Positions 1-7,848 of a stretch of DNA of 64,000 nt are shown here, piece by piece (the first letter of the stretch is position 1; every line of letters starts with the position of its first letter). Location of the stretch: the NCBI RefSeq assembly GCF_004363095.1, contig NZ_SNYO01000002.1:248001-312000 (forward strand), given 5' to 3'. Source of the stretch: Actinomycetospora succinea (GTDB taxonomy: Bacteria > Actinomycetota > Actinomycetes > Mycobacteriales > Pseudonocardiaceae). The notes under the pieces are model-generated. The model saw nothing but the letters and a program-made list of their open reading frames with translations. It searched no databases and had not been told where the DNA came from. The translations under genes were made by a program, and so were the position numbers.

Positions 1-223
1 CTCGCCGACGGAGTGGGGCGTGCTCGAGCACCTCGCGCGCCACCCCGGGATGCTCGTCACCCAGCAGCAGATCCTGCGCGAGGTGTGGGGGCCGGCGTAC
101 GGGACCGAGGGCCACTACCTGCGTGTCTACCTCGGCCACCTGCGACGCAAGCTCGAGCCCGACCCCTCGCGGCCGCGGCACCTGGTCACGGAGGCGGGGC
201 GGGGGTACCGGTTCGAGGTGTGA
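1..223 (+). CDS. kdpE: KdpE-type response regulator, C-terminal DNA-binding end (partial)
   Basis: The gene enters from the left edge, so only the last ~74 codons are seen, in frame from base 2 to the TGA at 221-223. They form an OmpR/PhoB winged-helix domain: an N-terminal SPTEW segment, helix QQQILREVWG, recognition helix region LRVYLGHLRRKLEP and the closing wing LVTEAGRGYRFEV. The DPSRPRHL loop is characteristic of KdpE, the regulator of high-affinity potassium uptake, so KdpE is preferred over other OmpR-family members. The receiver domain and the partner sensor kinase KdpD would lie to the left. The last 38 bases overlap the tail of the convergent MFS gene. Confidence 0.8.
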   Translation, partial: SPTEWGVLEHLARHPGMLVTQQQILREVWGPAYGTEGHYLRVYLGHLRRKLEPDPSRPRHLVTEAGRGYRFEV

Positions 224-1379
224 GGATCAGGACGGCCGTGATCACGAGCAGCACGGCGAGCCCCACGAGGACGGCCGTCAACGAGACGATCCCCAGCAGC
301 AGGCCGACGATCGCCGGGGCCATCACGGCGGCCGTCGCCCCGACCGCGACGACGACCGTCAGCGCCTCGCCGGAGCGTTCCGGCTCGATCTCGGCGGTCC
401 AGACGGCGAGGACGGCGGCGCCGCCCATGATCCCGGGCGCGTAGATCGCCGCCGCGACGAGCGCCACGATCCCCGAGCCCGCGCCGGTGCCGAGCACGAC
501 CAGCGACGCCCCGAGGAAGAGCAGGCAGGCGGCCGCGACGCGGACCGTGCCGAAGCGCGCGCACCAGCCGCCGATGCCCAGCCCGACGAGGCCCACGACG
601 CCGACCAGCGCGTAGAGCGTCGGCGCCCAGCCCGGGGCGAGCGCGGCGCGGCGCAGCATGTCCGCGGCCCACGTGAAGAACGTGGTGACGCCGACGTGGA
701 ACGCGACCGAGTAGGCCAGCGGCACCCCGAGCCCGCGCAGCGCGATCCGGCCCGCGCGCCCGACCGGTGCCGGCGGCAGGCGCGGCGTCCAGCGCAGGTT
801 GAGCAGACCCGTCGCCGCGGACGCGAGCCCGATCGCCACCCACACCAGGCGCCAGCCGGGGACGCCGATCGCCCACAGCCCGACGACCCCGGACACGACC
901 AGGCCCGCGCTGGTCCCGGTGCTGATGATCGCCAGCGCGCGGGGGCGGGCCGGCGCGTCGACGACCACGGCCGCGAGGTCCGAGTACGCCGCCCACACCC
1001 AGCCCGCGGCGCTGCCGGCGAGCACCACGCCGACCGCCAGCACCAGCGGTGACGTCGCTCCGGCGGCCAGCGCCCCGCCGACCAGCCCGCACACGCTCCC
1101 GACCGTCGTCGGCGCCCGCGGGCCGAACCGGCGGCCGATCACCGGCGCGAGGAGCAGCCCGGCGAGGTAGCCGGCGAACGACCCGGACGCGATGAGCCCG
1201 AGGACGGCGTCGTCCAGACCACTGCTCGACAGCGACGGGTCCGCCCGCAGCGACGGCAGCGTGAGCCCGAACGCGTACCGGCCCATGCCGTAGGCGACGC
1301 CCACGACCGCGGCGCCGGCGACGGTGAGGCGGAGGGCCGGGGAGCGCACAGGGGTGATCGTGCGGCACAGCTGGGCCAC
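186..1379 (-). CDS. YbfB/YjiJ-type MFS transporter
   Basis: A 397-residue integral membrane protein with about 12 hydrophobic helices. The start is marked by GVAYGMGRYAFGLTLPSL, typical of the YbfB/YjiJ branch of the major facilitator superfamily, and the FGPRAPTTVGS loop lies at the helix 2-3 position. Substrate is unknown. The GTG at 1379 has no strong ribosome binding site; a GTG at 1349 (MRSPALRL) is an equally good start. The C-terminus is disordered (TGTPAPPP) and its last codons overlap the end of the convergent kdpE. Confidence 0.85.
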   Translation of the reverse strand: MAQLCRTITPVRSPALRLTVAGAAVVGVAYGMGRYAFGLTLPSLRADPSLSSSGLDDAVLGLIASGSFAGYLAGLLLAPVIGRRFGPRAPTTVGSVCGLVGGALAAGATSPLVLAVGVVLAGSAAGWVWAAYSDLAAVVVDAPARPRALAIISTGTSAGLVVSGVVGLWAIGVPGWRLVWVAIGLASAATGLLNLRWTPRLPPAPVGRAGRIALRGLGVPLAYSVAFHVGVTTFFTWAADMLRRAALAPGWAPTLYALVGVVGLVGLGIGGWCARFGTVRVAAACLLFLGASLVVLGTGAGSGIVALVAAAIYAPGIMGGAAVLAVWTAEIEPERSGEALTVVVAVGATAAVMAPAIVGLLLGIVSLTAVLVGLAVLLVITAVLILTPRTGTPAPPP

Positions 1380-1414
1380 AGGTCGACCACACCGAGCGGA
1401 CAGCGCGCCCTCCG

Positions 1415-1654
1415 ATGCTCGACGTCATGACCGCAGCCGAACCCACCACCTCGTTCACCGCCCCCGGGCCCGTCACGAAGGCCGCGCGCACCGTGTCGGC
1501 GAAGATCGCCGCGCTGATCGGCGTCGTCGCGTTCCTCGTCGGCCTGGGCGTCTCGATGCTCGTGGGCCCGCTCGGCGGCCCGCCGGACGGCGCCGCGGGC
1601 GGTCCCGGCGGCACGCCGCCCGGCGCCTCGACGAGCCAGAGCACGGGGACCTGA
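1415..1654 (+). CDS. Small single-span membrane protein, function unknown
   Basis: A 79-residue reading frame with one clear hydrophobic helix (about residues 33-52, IAALIGVVAFLVGLGVSMLV) followed by a Gly/Pro-rich tail (GGPPDGAAGGPGGTPPG). I do not recognise the family. It starts 36 bases upstream of and divergent from the MFS gene. An ATG at 1427 (MTAAEPTTSF) is an alternative start; neither has a good ribosome binding site. The stop codon is followed after 4 bases by a large palindrome (1659-1701). Codon usage agrees with a real gene, but no catalytic motif is present. Confidence 0.55.
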   Translation: MLDVMTAAEPTTSFTAPGPVTKAARTVSAKIAALIGVVAFLVGLGVSMLVGPLGGPPDGAAGGPGGTPPGASTSQSTGT

Positions 1655-1658
1655 CGAC

Positions 1659-1701
1659 TACTGGCTGGTATCTCTCGCCCAGCGAGAGATACCAGCCAGT
1701 A
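1659..1701. repeat. Palindromic repeat, copy 1 of the TACTGGCTGG family
   Basis: Perfect 20-bp inverted repeat with a 3-base centre: left arm TACTGGCTGGTATCTCTCGC (1659-1678), right arm 1682-1701. The same sequence with three differences recurs at 17589-17631, including the flanking AACCCG on the right. It can act as a transcription terminator after the small membrane gene, but identity between copies goes beyond stem-loop constraint, so it is a dispersed repeat. Confidence 0.85.
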
Positions 1702-1787
1702 ACCCGTTCGGGGGCGCGCCCGGGAACTCGCGCGCGGGCCGGTCCGTTGTCGCGGTTGACCGGTTCGACCACCCCGACGAGGAGACC

Positions 1788-1844
1788 ATGAGACGCCGCC
1801 GCCGGCGACGACATCGACGGACCGCCACGGGTGCCCGCCCGTGA
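1788..1844 (+). CDS. Candidate arginine-rich leader peptide ahead of CNNM transporter
   Basis: A possible 18-residue ORF, MRRRRRRRHRRTATGARP, starts at ATG 1788 directly after a strong Shine-Dalgarno (GAGGAG, spaced 4 bases). Its TGA (1842-1844) overlaps the GTG start (1841-1843) of the following transporter. Seven consecutive Arg codons, one His and two more Arg, mixing CGC, CGG, CGA and AGA, are unusual even here. The transporter itself has no other good ribosome binding site, so translation may be coupled through this ORF. Whether it is a regulatory leader is inference; it may simply be a translational coupler. Confidence 0.45.
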   Translation: MRRRRRRRHRRTATGARP

Positions 1845-3172
1845 CCGAAATCCTGCTGCTCCTCGTGGCGGCGCTGCTCGTCCTCGCGTGCGGGGTGTTC
1901 GTCGCCGCCGAGTTCGCGTTCGTCGGCGTCGACCGCGCGACCGTCGAGCGCGAGGCCGAGCACGACCGCCGCTCCCGGGGCGTCCTGTCCGCCCTGCGCT
2001 CGCTGTCCACGCAGCTCTCCGCCGCCCAGCTCGGCATCACCGTCACCAACCTCGCCATCGGCTTCCTCGCCGAGCCGGCGATCGCGCGCCTGATCACCCC
2101 GCCGCTCACGTCGCTCGGCCTGCCCGAGGGCGCGGCGTCGGCGGTGTCGCTGACCGTGGCGCTGGTGCTCTCGACGGCGCTGACGATGATCTTCGGCGAG
2201 CTCGTCCCGAAGAACCTCGCGATCTCCCAGCCGCTGCGCACCTCGCGTGCCGTGCAGGGCCTGATGCGCGGGTTCACCACGGTGACGCGCCCGCTGGTGC
2301 TGCTGCTCAACAACACGTCCAACGTGCTCGTGCGTGCCGTCGGCGTGGAGCCCACCGAGGAGCTCGCGTCGGCGCGCTCGGCGGAGGAGCTGTTCTCGCT
2401 GGTCCGGCGCTCGGCCGACCAGGGCACGCTGCCCGGCGACACGGCGGCGCTCGTGCAGCGCACGCTCGCGTTCACCGAGCGCCACGCCGCCGACGTCATG
2501 ACCCCGCGCGGGGCGATGGAGACCCTGGCGCCCGCCGACACCGTCGCGACGATGCTCGAGCGGGCCGCGGCGACGGGGCGCTCACGCTTCCCCGTGATGA
2601 GCGACGAGCCCGGCGTCGTCCAGGTCCGCGACGCCCTCGGGGTCGCCGACGCCGACCGCGCGAGCACGCCGGTCGCCATCCTGGCCCGCCCCGTCGAGGT
2701 CGTGCCCGAGACCGTCGACCTCGACCGCCTGCTGACCCTGCTGCGCGCCCGCGACGTGCAGCTCGCGCTCGTCGTCGACGAGTACGGCGACCTCGCGGGC
2801 CTGGTCACGCTCGAGGACCTCGTCGAGGAGATCGTCGGCGAGGTCCGCGACGAGCACGACCCCGGCACCCCGCCCGGCGAGCGCCTAGGCGACACGACCT
2901 GGCGCGCCGACGGCCGGTTGCGGCCCGACGAGGCGTCGGCGCTGCTCGGCTGGGCGCTGCCGGAGTCGCCGGAGTACGACACGCTCGCCGGCCTGCTCGC
3001 CGAGCACCTCGGGCGCGTGCCCGCCGAGGGCGACACCGTGACCGTCACCGCCACGCGCGCCGGCGACGAGCTGGGCGAGGTCGAGGAGCGCCCGGTCCGC
3101 CTCACCGTCGAGGCCACCGAACGCTGGCGCGTCACCGCGATCCGGCTCGACCTGGAAGCGGTGACCGCATGA
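1841..3172 (+). CDS. CNNM/CorC-type transporter (DUF21-CBS-CorC_HlyC), first of a pair
   Basis: A 443-residue membrane protein with the complete CNNM/hemolysin-family layout: four-helix DUF21 domain (about residues 5-190, containing GELVPKNLAI), paired CBS domains (about 205-335, with VVDEYGDLAGLVTLEDLVEEI at ~311) and a C-terminal CorC_HlyC domain (about 345-430). Relatives are implicated in magnesium or cobalt efflux and resistance. GTG start overlaps the stop of an 18-codon upstream ORF; its own stop overlaps the ATG of a second DUF21 gene (ATGA). The two paralogues in tandem are the usual actinobacterial arrangement and may form a heteromer. Ion specificity cannot be read from sequence. 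Confidence 0.9.
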   Translation: MTEILLLLVAALLVLACGVFVAAEFAFVGVDRATVEREAEHDRRSRGVLSALRSLSTQLSAAQLGITVTNLAIGFLAEPAIARLITPPLTSLGLPEGAASAVSLTVALVLSTALTMIFGELVPKNLAISQPLRTSRAVQGLMRGFTTVTRPLVLLLNNTSNVLVRAVGVEPTEELASARSAEELFSLVRRSADQGTLPGDTAALVQRTLAFTERHAADVMTPRGAMETLAPADTVATMLERAAATGRSRFPVMSDEPGVVQVRDALGVADADRASTPVAILARPVEVVPETVDLDRLLTLLRARDVQLALVVDEYGDLAGLVTLEDLVEEIVGEVRDEHDPGTPPGERLGDTTWRADGRLRPDEASALLGWALPESPEYDTLAGLLAEHLGRVPAEGDTVTVTATRAGDELGEVEERPVRLTVEATERWRVTAIRLDLEAVTA

Positions 3173-4197
3173 GCATCGGGGCCGGGATCGCCACGGCGGT
3201 CGTGCTGCTGGCGGTCAACGCGTTCTTCGTGGGCGCCGAGTTCGCCCTGATCTCCGCCCGCCGCGCCTCGCTGGAGCCGCGGGCGGCGACGTCACGGGCC
3301 GCGCGCGTCACCGTGCGCGCGATGGAGAACGTCTCGCTGATGATGGCCGGCGCGCAGCTGGGCATCACGATCTGCTCGCTGGGCCTCGGCGCCCTGGGCG
3401 AGCCCGCGGTCGCCGCGGCGATCGAGCCGGCATTCGCCGCGCTCGGCCTGCCCGAGGCGGCCGTGCACCCGGTGGCGTTCGCGATCGCGCTGCTCATCGT
3501 GGTGTTCCTCCACGTGACGGTCGGCGAGATGGTGCCGAAGAACATCGCGCTCGCCCTGCCCGACCGCGCGGCGCTGGTGCTCACCCCGCCGCTCGTGGCG
3601 ATCGTGACGGTGCTGCGCCCGTTCCTGTGGGTGCTCAACGGCCTCGCCAACGTCACGCTGCGGGCGATGCGCGTCGAGCCCCGCGACGAGATGGCCAGCG
3701 CGTTCAGCCGCGACGAGGTCGCCGACCTCGTGGAGCAGTCGCGCGCCCACGGCCTGCTCGACCGGGACGAGGCGGCGCTGGTGCACGGCGCGCTGGGGTT
3801 CTCGGAGGCGACGCTCGCCACGGTCGCCGTCGACGACGTCGTCACCGCGCGTCCGGACGCGACCGTCGCCGAGCTGGAGGCCCTGGCGCACGCGCGGGGG
3901 TTCTCGCGGCTGCCGCTGCGCGACGAGCGGGGCTGGCACGGCTACGTGCACGTCAAGGACCTGCTGGGCCCGCCGGCGCCGCCGCGCGACCGGCCGGTCC
4001 CCGGGCGTCTCGTGCGCCCGCTGACCACGCTCGCCGCCGACACCTCGCTGGCCGACGCGCTGGCCGGGATGCGGCGCAGCGGCTCCCACCTGGTGCTCGT
4101 GGGCGACGGGGACGCCGAGCCCGGCAGCGTCGTGGCCCTCGACGACGTGCTGGCGGCGCTGGTCGGCGACATCCACCACGCCGGGGCGCGCCCCTAG
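3169..4197 (+). CDS. CNNM-family transporter, short paralogue lacking CorC_HlyC domain
   Basis: A 342-residue DUF21 membrane protein (residues 1-170, with VNAFFVGAEFALISARRASL at the start and GEMVPKNIAL) followed by a CBS pair (about 215-335). It ends after the CBS region, so the CorC_HlyC domain of its upstream neighbour is absent; this shorter form is normal for the second gene of such pairs. The ATG overlaps the preceding stop by four bases, so the two are co-translated. The stop TAG (4195-4197) lies in CTAG, whose other strand supplies the TAG stop of the convergent stress-protein gene. Confidence 0.88.
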   Translation: MSIGAGIATAVVLLAVNAFFVGAEFALISARRASLEPRAATSRAARVTVRAMENVSLMMAGAQLGITICSLGLGALGEPAVAAAIEPAFAALGLPEAAVHPVAFAIALLIVVFLHVTVGEMVPKNIALALPDRAALVLTPPLVAIVTVLRPFLWVLNGLANVTLRAMRVEPRDEMASAFSRDEVADLVEQSRAHGLLDRDEAALVHGALGFSEATLATVAVDDVVTARPDATVAELEALAHARGFSRLPLRDERGWHGYVHVKDLLGPPAPPRDRPVPGRLVRPLTTLAADTSLADALAGMRRSGSHLVLVGDGDAEPGSVVALDDVLAALVGDIHHAGARP

Positions 4198-4535
4198 GAG
4201 GCGGGCGACTTCACGGCCAGCACGGGCACGTCGGCCTCGAGCAGCAGGCGCTGGGCGAGGTCGCCGAGCATCGCCTTGCCGAGCGGCGAGCGGCGGCGGA
4301 CGCCGACGACGAGCAGGTCGACGTCGGCGTCGGACTCCAGGGCCTCGAGCACGGCGTCGCCGTCCTCCACGCCGAGCAGGCGGTCGACGACGGTGGCACC
4401 GTCGGGGGCGGCGAGGGGGCCCGCGCGCAGGTTGAGGGCCACGACGCCGGTGGCACGGCGCTCACCCTCGGCCACGGCGACGTCGAGCGCCGCGGTGCCC
4501 TGGGGGTCGTCGGTGACCGCGACCAGGATCGTCAT
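4194..4535 (-). CDS. UspA-type universal stress protein
   Basis: A 113-residue Usp-fold protein starting at ATG 4535 (MTILVAVTDDPQGTAALDVA). The beta strand-helix order (ILVAVTDD, VVALNLRAG, VDLLVVGVRRR, VPVLAVK) matches the UspA domain. The usual ATP-binding pattern G-2x-G-9x-G(S/T) is degraded: the segment reads GVRRRSPLGKAMLGDLAQ, with Asp instead of Ser/Thr, so nucleotide binding is doubtful. An upstream ATG (4568) would add 11 residues but is less likely. Convergent with, and overlapping by 4 bases, the CNNM gene. Confidence 0.85.
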   Translation of the reverse strand: MTILVAVTDDPQGTAALDVAVAEGERRATGVVALNLRAGPLAAPDGATVVDRLLGVEDGDAVLEALESDADVDLLVVGVRRRSPLGKAMLGDLAQRLLLEADVPVLAVKSPAS

Positions 4536-4607
4536 CGCGGTGTCATACCCCCTCCGACCGGTGGTCACTCAGGGGAACGTCCGCGCGCAGCACACGGGCG
4601 AACGGGC

Positions 4608-4652
4608 GTCTGTAGTGTGTGATACAGACGACAACCTGTCCTGAACCGGACA
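4608..4652. promoter_or_regulatory. Two palindromes in MHS transporter promoter region
   Basis: Two inverted repeats lie 35-79 bases upstream of the transporter start: GTCTGTA/TACAGAC (4608-4614 and 4623-4629, spacer 8) and TGTCC/GGACA (4637-4641 and 4648-4652, spacer 6). The first resembles a dimeric repressor site such as a GntR-family operator. No dedicated regulator is adjacent except the Crp-like gene downstream. Binding protein unknown. Confidence 0.45.
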
Positions 4653-4686
4653 CTCCGTGTGCCCGTACGAATGTTCAGGAGGCTCC

Positions 4687-6009
4687 GTGACCAGCAGTGA
4701 CGCGTCGACGACGAGCAGCTCGCCACCGCCGATGCGCCGCATCGCGATCGCGAGCATGACCGGCACGGTCATCGAGTTCTACGACTTCTTCATCTACGGC
4801 ACCGCCGCCGCGCTCGTGTTCAACAAGGTCTTCTTCCCGTCGCTCGGCGCCGCGGCGGGCACCGCCCTGGCGCTCGCGACGTTCGGTGTCGCGTTCGTCG
4901 CGCGCCCGTTCGGGTCGGTGCTCTTCGGCCACTTCGGCGACAAGCTCGGCCGCAAGAAGACCCTGGTGACCACGCTGCTGCTCATGGGGCTCTCGACGCT
5001 GGCCATCGGCGTGCTGCCGACCACCGGCACGATCGGGATCCTCGCCCCGATCCTGCTCGTCGTGCTGCGGATCCTGCAGGGCCTCGCGGTCGGCGGCGAG
5101 TGGGCCGGCGCCACGCTGCTCACCGCCGAGAACTCGCCGGGCAAGACGCGCGGCAGGTACGCGCTCTTCCCCCAGCTCGGCCCGTCGCTGGCGTTCGCGC
5201 TGGCCAGCGCGACCTTCCTCACCACCGCGCTGACGATGAGCAACGAGGCGTTCCTGGCCTGGGGCTGGCGGGTGCCGTTCATCGCGAGCGTGCTGCTCGT
5301 CGCCGTCGGGCTCTACGTGCGCCTCGCGATCACGGAGACCGCCGCCTTCAAGTCCCGGGACAAGAACGTGAGCACGCGCATGCCGGTGGCCGAGGTGCTC
5401 AGCACCCACCTGGGCCGGGTGCTGCTGGGCGCCGGGTCGACCATGGCGGTGTTCGCGTTCTTCTACATCGGCGTCACGTACCTGACGAGCTACGGCACCC
5501 AGAACCTCGAGCTGCCCCGCACGACCGTGCTCGCGATGGGCATCATCGGCGGCCTGGTGTTCGCCGCGACGACCATTGCCGGCGCGATCCTGTCCGACCG
5601 CGTCGGACGTCGAAGAATGATCATCATCGGCAACAGCCTGTCCGTGGTCGGCGGCCTCATCGCCTTCCCGATCCTCGACATCGGGACGGGATGGGCGTTC
5701 GGTCTCGGGCTGTCCGTCGTGCTCGGCGTCGTCGGCCTCGCCTACGGGCCCCAGGGGGCGCAGCTGCCGGAGCTCTTCCCGACCCATTACCGCTACACCG
5801 GTGCGGGCATGGCCTACAACCTCGCCGGCGTCCTCGGCGGCGGTGTCGTGCCGCTGATCGCCACCGCCCTGGTCGCGTCGCTCGGGTCGAGCCTCGCCAT
5901 CGGCATCCTGCTCGCCGGCCTGTCGGTCGTGAGCCTGCTATGCACCATCGCGCTGCCCGACACCGACGCCGCCTCCATCAGCCTCGCGAGCGAGCCGGCG
6001 GCGGCCTGA
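4687..6009 (+). CDS. MHS-family MFS transporter (ShiA/ProP-like)
   Basis: A 440-residue, ~12-helix transporter of the metabolite:H+ symporter subfamily. Marks are GTVIEFYDFFIYGTAAALVF in helix 1, motif A GHFGDKLGRKKTL (about residues 78-90), RILQGLAVGGEWAGA in helix 4 and the late ELFPTHYRYTGAG loop. Family substrates include shikimate, alpha-ketoglutarate, proline/betaine and citrate; sequence alone does not decide. GTG 4687 is chosen because AGGAGG sits at 4677-4682; an in-frame GTG at 4657 would lie upstream of this site. A strong hairpin follows the stop. Confidence 0.88.
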   Translation: MTSSDASTTSSSPPPMRRIAIASMTGTVIEFYDFFIYGTAAALVFNKVFFPSLGAAAGTALALATFGVAFVARPFGSVLFGHFGDKLGRKKTLVTTLLLMGLSTLAIGVLPTTGTIGILAPILLVVLRILQGLAVGGEWAGATLLTAENSPGKTRGRYALFPQLGPSLAFALASATFLTTALTMSNEAFLAWGWRVPFIASVLLVAVGLYVRLAITETAAFKSRDKNVSTRMPVAEVLSTHLGRVLLGAGSTMAVFAFFYIGVTYLTSYGTQNLELPRTTVLAMGIIGGLVFAATTIAGAILSDRVGRRRMIIIGNSLSVVGGLIAFPILDIGTGWAFGLGLSVVLGVVGLAYGPQGAQLPELFPTHYRYTGAGMAYNLAGVLGGGVVPLIATALVASLGSSLAIGILLAGLSVVSLLCTIALPDTDAASISLASEPAAA

Positions 6010-6025
6010 GGAACGCCGACCGGGA

Positions 6026-6064
6026 GACCGGCGCCTGCTTCGTCCCTTTCGGCAGGCGCCGGTC
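6026..6064 (+). terminator. Hairpin after MHS transporter
   Basis: Perfect 13-bp stem GACCGGCGCCTGC (6026-6038) with GCAGGCGCCGGTC (6052-6064) around a 13-base loop. It begins 17 bases after the transporter stop; no T-run follows, as is usual in high-GC actinomycetes. Confidence 0.7.
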
Positions 6065-6130
6065 CGGCTCTACCCTGCCCGGACCGCCCCGACCCGGCGG
6101 CCGGTGACGTCTCAGGGGAAGGGGGCGCCC

Positions 6131-6847
6131 GTGACCCGCAGCACCAGCACCGCCGTCCCGACCCCGACGGTCTCGCCGTTCCTGCTGGCCGAGACCGGGG
6201 CCGTCAGCCGCCGGATCGAGGCGCTCGGGGTCGCGCGCACCCTGCGCACCGGCGAGCACCTCTACCGCCAGGGCGACACGTCGGCGACCTTCCACGTCAT
6301 CGTCCGCGGCCGGGTCCGCATCCACATGGTGCGCCCGGACGGCACGGTCCGGGTCATCTCGTGGGCCGAGCCGGGCGCGAGCCTCGGCGAGGGCCCGTGC
6401 TTCGACGGCGCCCCGCACCCGGTCACCGCGGCCGCCGTGGTGCCGACCGAGATCCGCTCGATCGGGCGCGACGCGCTCATCGAGGCCGCGCGGGAGGACC
6501 CCGAGCTGCTCGTCGAGGTCGTCCGGCGCGTCGCCCACAAGCAGCGGGTGCTCCACCTGCACGTCTGCCTCGACGGCCTGCCCGCCCGCGAGCGCGTCGC
6601 GCTGCTGCTCGGACACCTCGTCGAGGCCTACGGCGAGGGCGCGCTCGGGGCCCCGACGACACAGGCCCGCCTGAGCGTGCGCCCGCCGGTCGACGAGCTG
6701 GCGCTCATGGTCGGCCTGACGCGGGTGACGACGAGCCGCGAGCTCTCGCGCCTCGTCGCCGAGGGCGTGCTGCGCAAGGACGGCCGCAGCATCGTGGTCC
6801 GGGACCTGCCGAGCCTGCGGCGCCGGGTCGACGCGGTGGCGGTCTGA
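6131..6847 (+). CDS. Crp/Fnr-family transcriptional regulator
   Basis: A 238-residue regulator: a cyclic-nucleotide-binding-like beta barrel (about residues 18-125, with RTLRTGEHLYRQGDTSATF and VIVRGRVRIHMVRPDG) joined by a long helix to a winged HTH (about 165-230, with DELALMVGLTRVTTSRELSRL and EGVLRKDGRSIVV). The phosphate-binding cassette of true Crp is not obvious (GEGPCFDGAPHPVTAAA), so the ligand is unclear; no cluster cysteines are arranged as in Fnr. GTG 6131 is chosen because GGAAGGGGG lies just upstream; GTG 6104 would add nine residues. It may regulate the MHS transporter before it. Confidence 0.85.
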   Translation: MTRSTSTAVPTPTVSPFLLAETGAVSRRIEALGVARTLRTGEHLYRQGDTSATFHVIVRGRVRIHMVRPDGTVRVISWAEPGASLGEGPCFDGAPHPVTAAAVVPTEIRSIGRDALIEAAREDPELLVEVVRRVAHKQRVLHLHVCLDGLPARERVALLLGHLVEAYGEGALGAPTTQARLSVRPPVDELALMVGLTRVTTSRELSRLVAEGVLRKDGRSIVVRDLPSLRRRVDAVAV

Positions 6848-6854
6848 GCCCCGG

Positions 6855-7217
6855 CTAGGGCATCAGCGGGCGCGTGCGGCGCAGGATCGCGCGCACGGCC
6901 AGCGGGGCGCCCGCGGGCAGGAGCAGGCAGCCGAGCGCGCCGACGACCAGCAGCGGCACCGCGCCGGCGTGCAGCCCGATGCCGAGCGGCACCACGCCGA
7001 ACAGCACGGTGGCGACGAGCCCGACGACGATCATGAGGTCGCCGACGCCCAGCCCCACCGCCCGCGGGGCGCTGACCCGGCGCACGAACTGCGGGTCCTC
7101 GTGCGCCAGGTGCGCGACGATGCCGGCGAAGCGCTCGTCGTCGGGGTCGGGCGAACGGTCGGCGGGGTTCCCGGACGTCTCCTCGAGCGGCCGTCCGGGC
7201 TCCTCGTGCGGCTCCAC
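6855..7217 (-). CDS. DUF3040 small membrane protein
   Basis: A 120-residue protein with an acidic N-terminal half (DPDDERFAGIVAHLAHEDPQFVRRV) and two hydrophobic helices (about residues 57-75 and 80-97). The helix-AHLAHEDPQFV-two-TM plan is that of DUF3040, a family confined to actinobacteria and of unknown function. Start GTG 7217 (MEPHEEPGR) is tentative; the frame is open to 7283 but those codons look non-coding. Its end is 7 bases from that of the convergent Crp-like gene. Confidence 0.75.
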   Translation of the reverse strand: MEPHEEPGRPLEETSGNPADRSPDPDDERFAGIVAHLAHEDPQFVRRVSAPRAVGLGVGDLMIVVGLVATVLFGVVPLGIGLHAGAVPLLVVGALGCLLLPAGAPLAVRAILRRTRPLMP

Positions 7218-7280
7218 CCCACCACAGTCCACACGATCCGCCCTGGCGGCACCGTGTCGTCGGCCACGATGGGCTGCGCC

Positions 7281-7326
7281 CACGTGAGCGATCCGGGTCG
7301 CCCCGGCGACCCGGATCGCTCACGTG
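7281..7326. repeat. 22-bp perfect hairpin of the GTGAGCG family
   Basis: Perfect inverted repeat: left arm 7281-7302 (starting CACGTGAGCGATCCGG), 2-base centre, right arm 7305-7326. The right arm contains the TGA stop of the tetR gene (7320-7322). Its outer ends (ACGTGAGCG/CGCTCACGT) are shared with the hairpin at 59684-59727 and closely with that at 59742-59785. It probably terminates tetR transcription. Confidence 0.8.
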
Positions 7327-7844
7327 CGGAGCCTGCGCAGCACCTCCTCGAGCGCGTCGGCGAGCCCGGGGCTGTCGTCGCCGACGATCGCGCGCAGGTA
7401 GATGCCGTCGCCGAGGGCGGCGACGGCGTCCGCGGCCAGCGGGTCGCCGAGCTCCTCGGTCAGCGCGGCGCGCCACCCGGCCATGCAGCGCCGGGTGACC
7501 TCGGCGGCGCGCGGCTCGGTGGCGGAGAGCTTGATCATCGCGACCGTCGCGCGGTACACCGTGCTGCCCGCCGCGGGGTCGTCGATCGAGGTGCGCAGGT
7601 AGTAGCGCGCCACGCCCTCCGGGGCCTCGCGGGCGGTGGCGAGGTCGGCGTCGTTGAGCTCGCGCGAGCGGTCGAGGAGCCCGTCGAGCAGGGCCTCCCG
7701 CGAGCCGAAGTGGTAGAGCAGCCCGCCCTTGGACACGCCGGCCGCCGACGCCACGGCGTCGAGCGTGACCGTCTCCGGGCCGGAGGTCACGACGAGGTCC
7801 GTATAGGCGTCGAGGATGCGGTCGCGCTGTGACGGGCGAGGCAC
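7320..7844 (-). CDS. TetR-family repressor, divergent from MFS efflux gene
   Basis: A 174-residue TetR regulator: N-terminal HTH (RDRILDAYTDLVVTSGPETV, then AAGVSKGGLLYHFGSREALL) and a C-terminal ligand domain of the TetR_C_6-like type (CMAGWRAALTEELGDPLAADAV). Start GTG 7844 (MPRPSQRDRI) is chosen over 7916 because upstream codons lie in the operator region. Divergent from a DHA2-type exporter 92 bases away; two related palindromes in between fit autoregulation and repression of the exporter. Confidence 0.88.
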   Translation of the reverse strand: MPRPSQRDRILDAYTDLVVTSGPETVTLDAVASAAGVSKGGLLYHFGSREALLDGLLDRSRELNDADLATAREAPEGVARYYLRTSIDDPAAGSTVYRATVAMIKLSATEPRAAEVTRRCMAGWRAALTEELGDPLAADAVAALGDGIYLRAIVGDDSPGLADALEEVLRRLRT

Positions 7845-7848
7845 GGGG

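Noticed and set aside
127..3135. A 1002-codon minus-strand open frame antisense to the transporter pair
   Set aside because: Composition is Ser/Arg/Thr-rich shadow of a high-GC third-position bias; the plus-strand DUF21/CBS genes explain the region fully.
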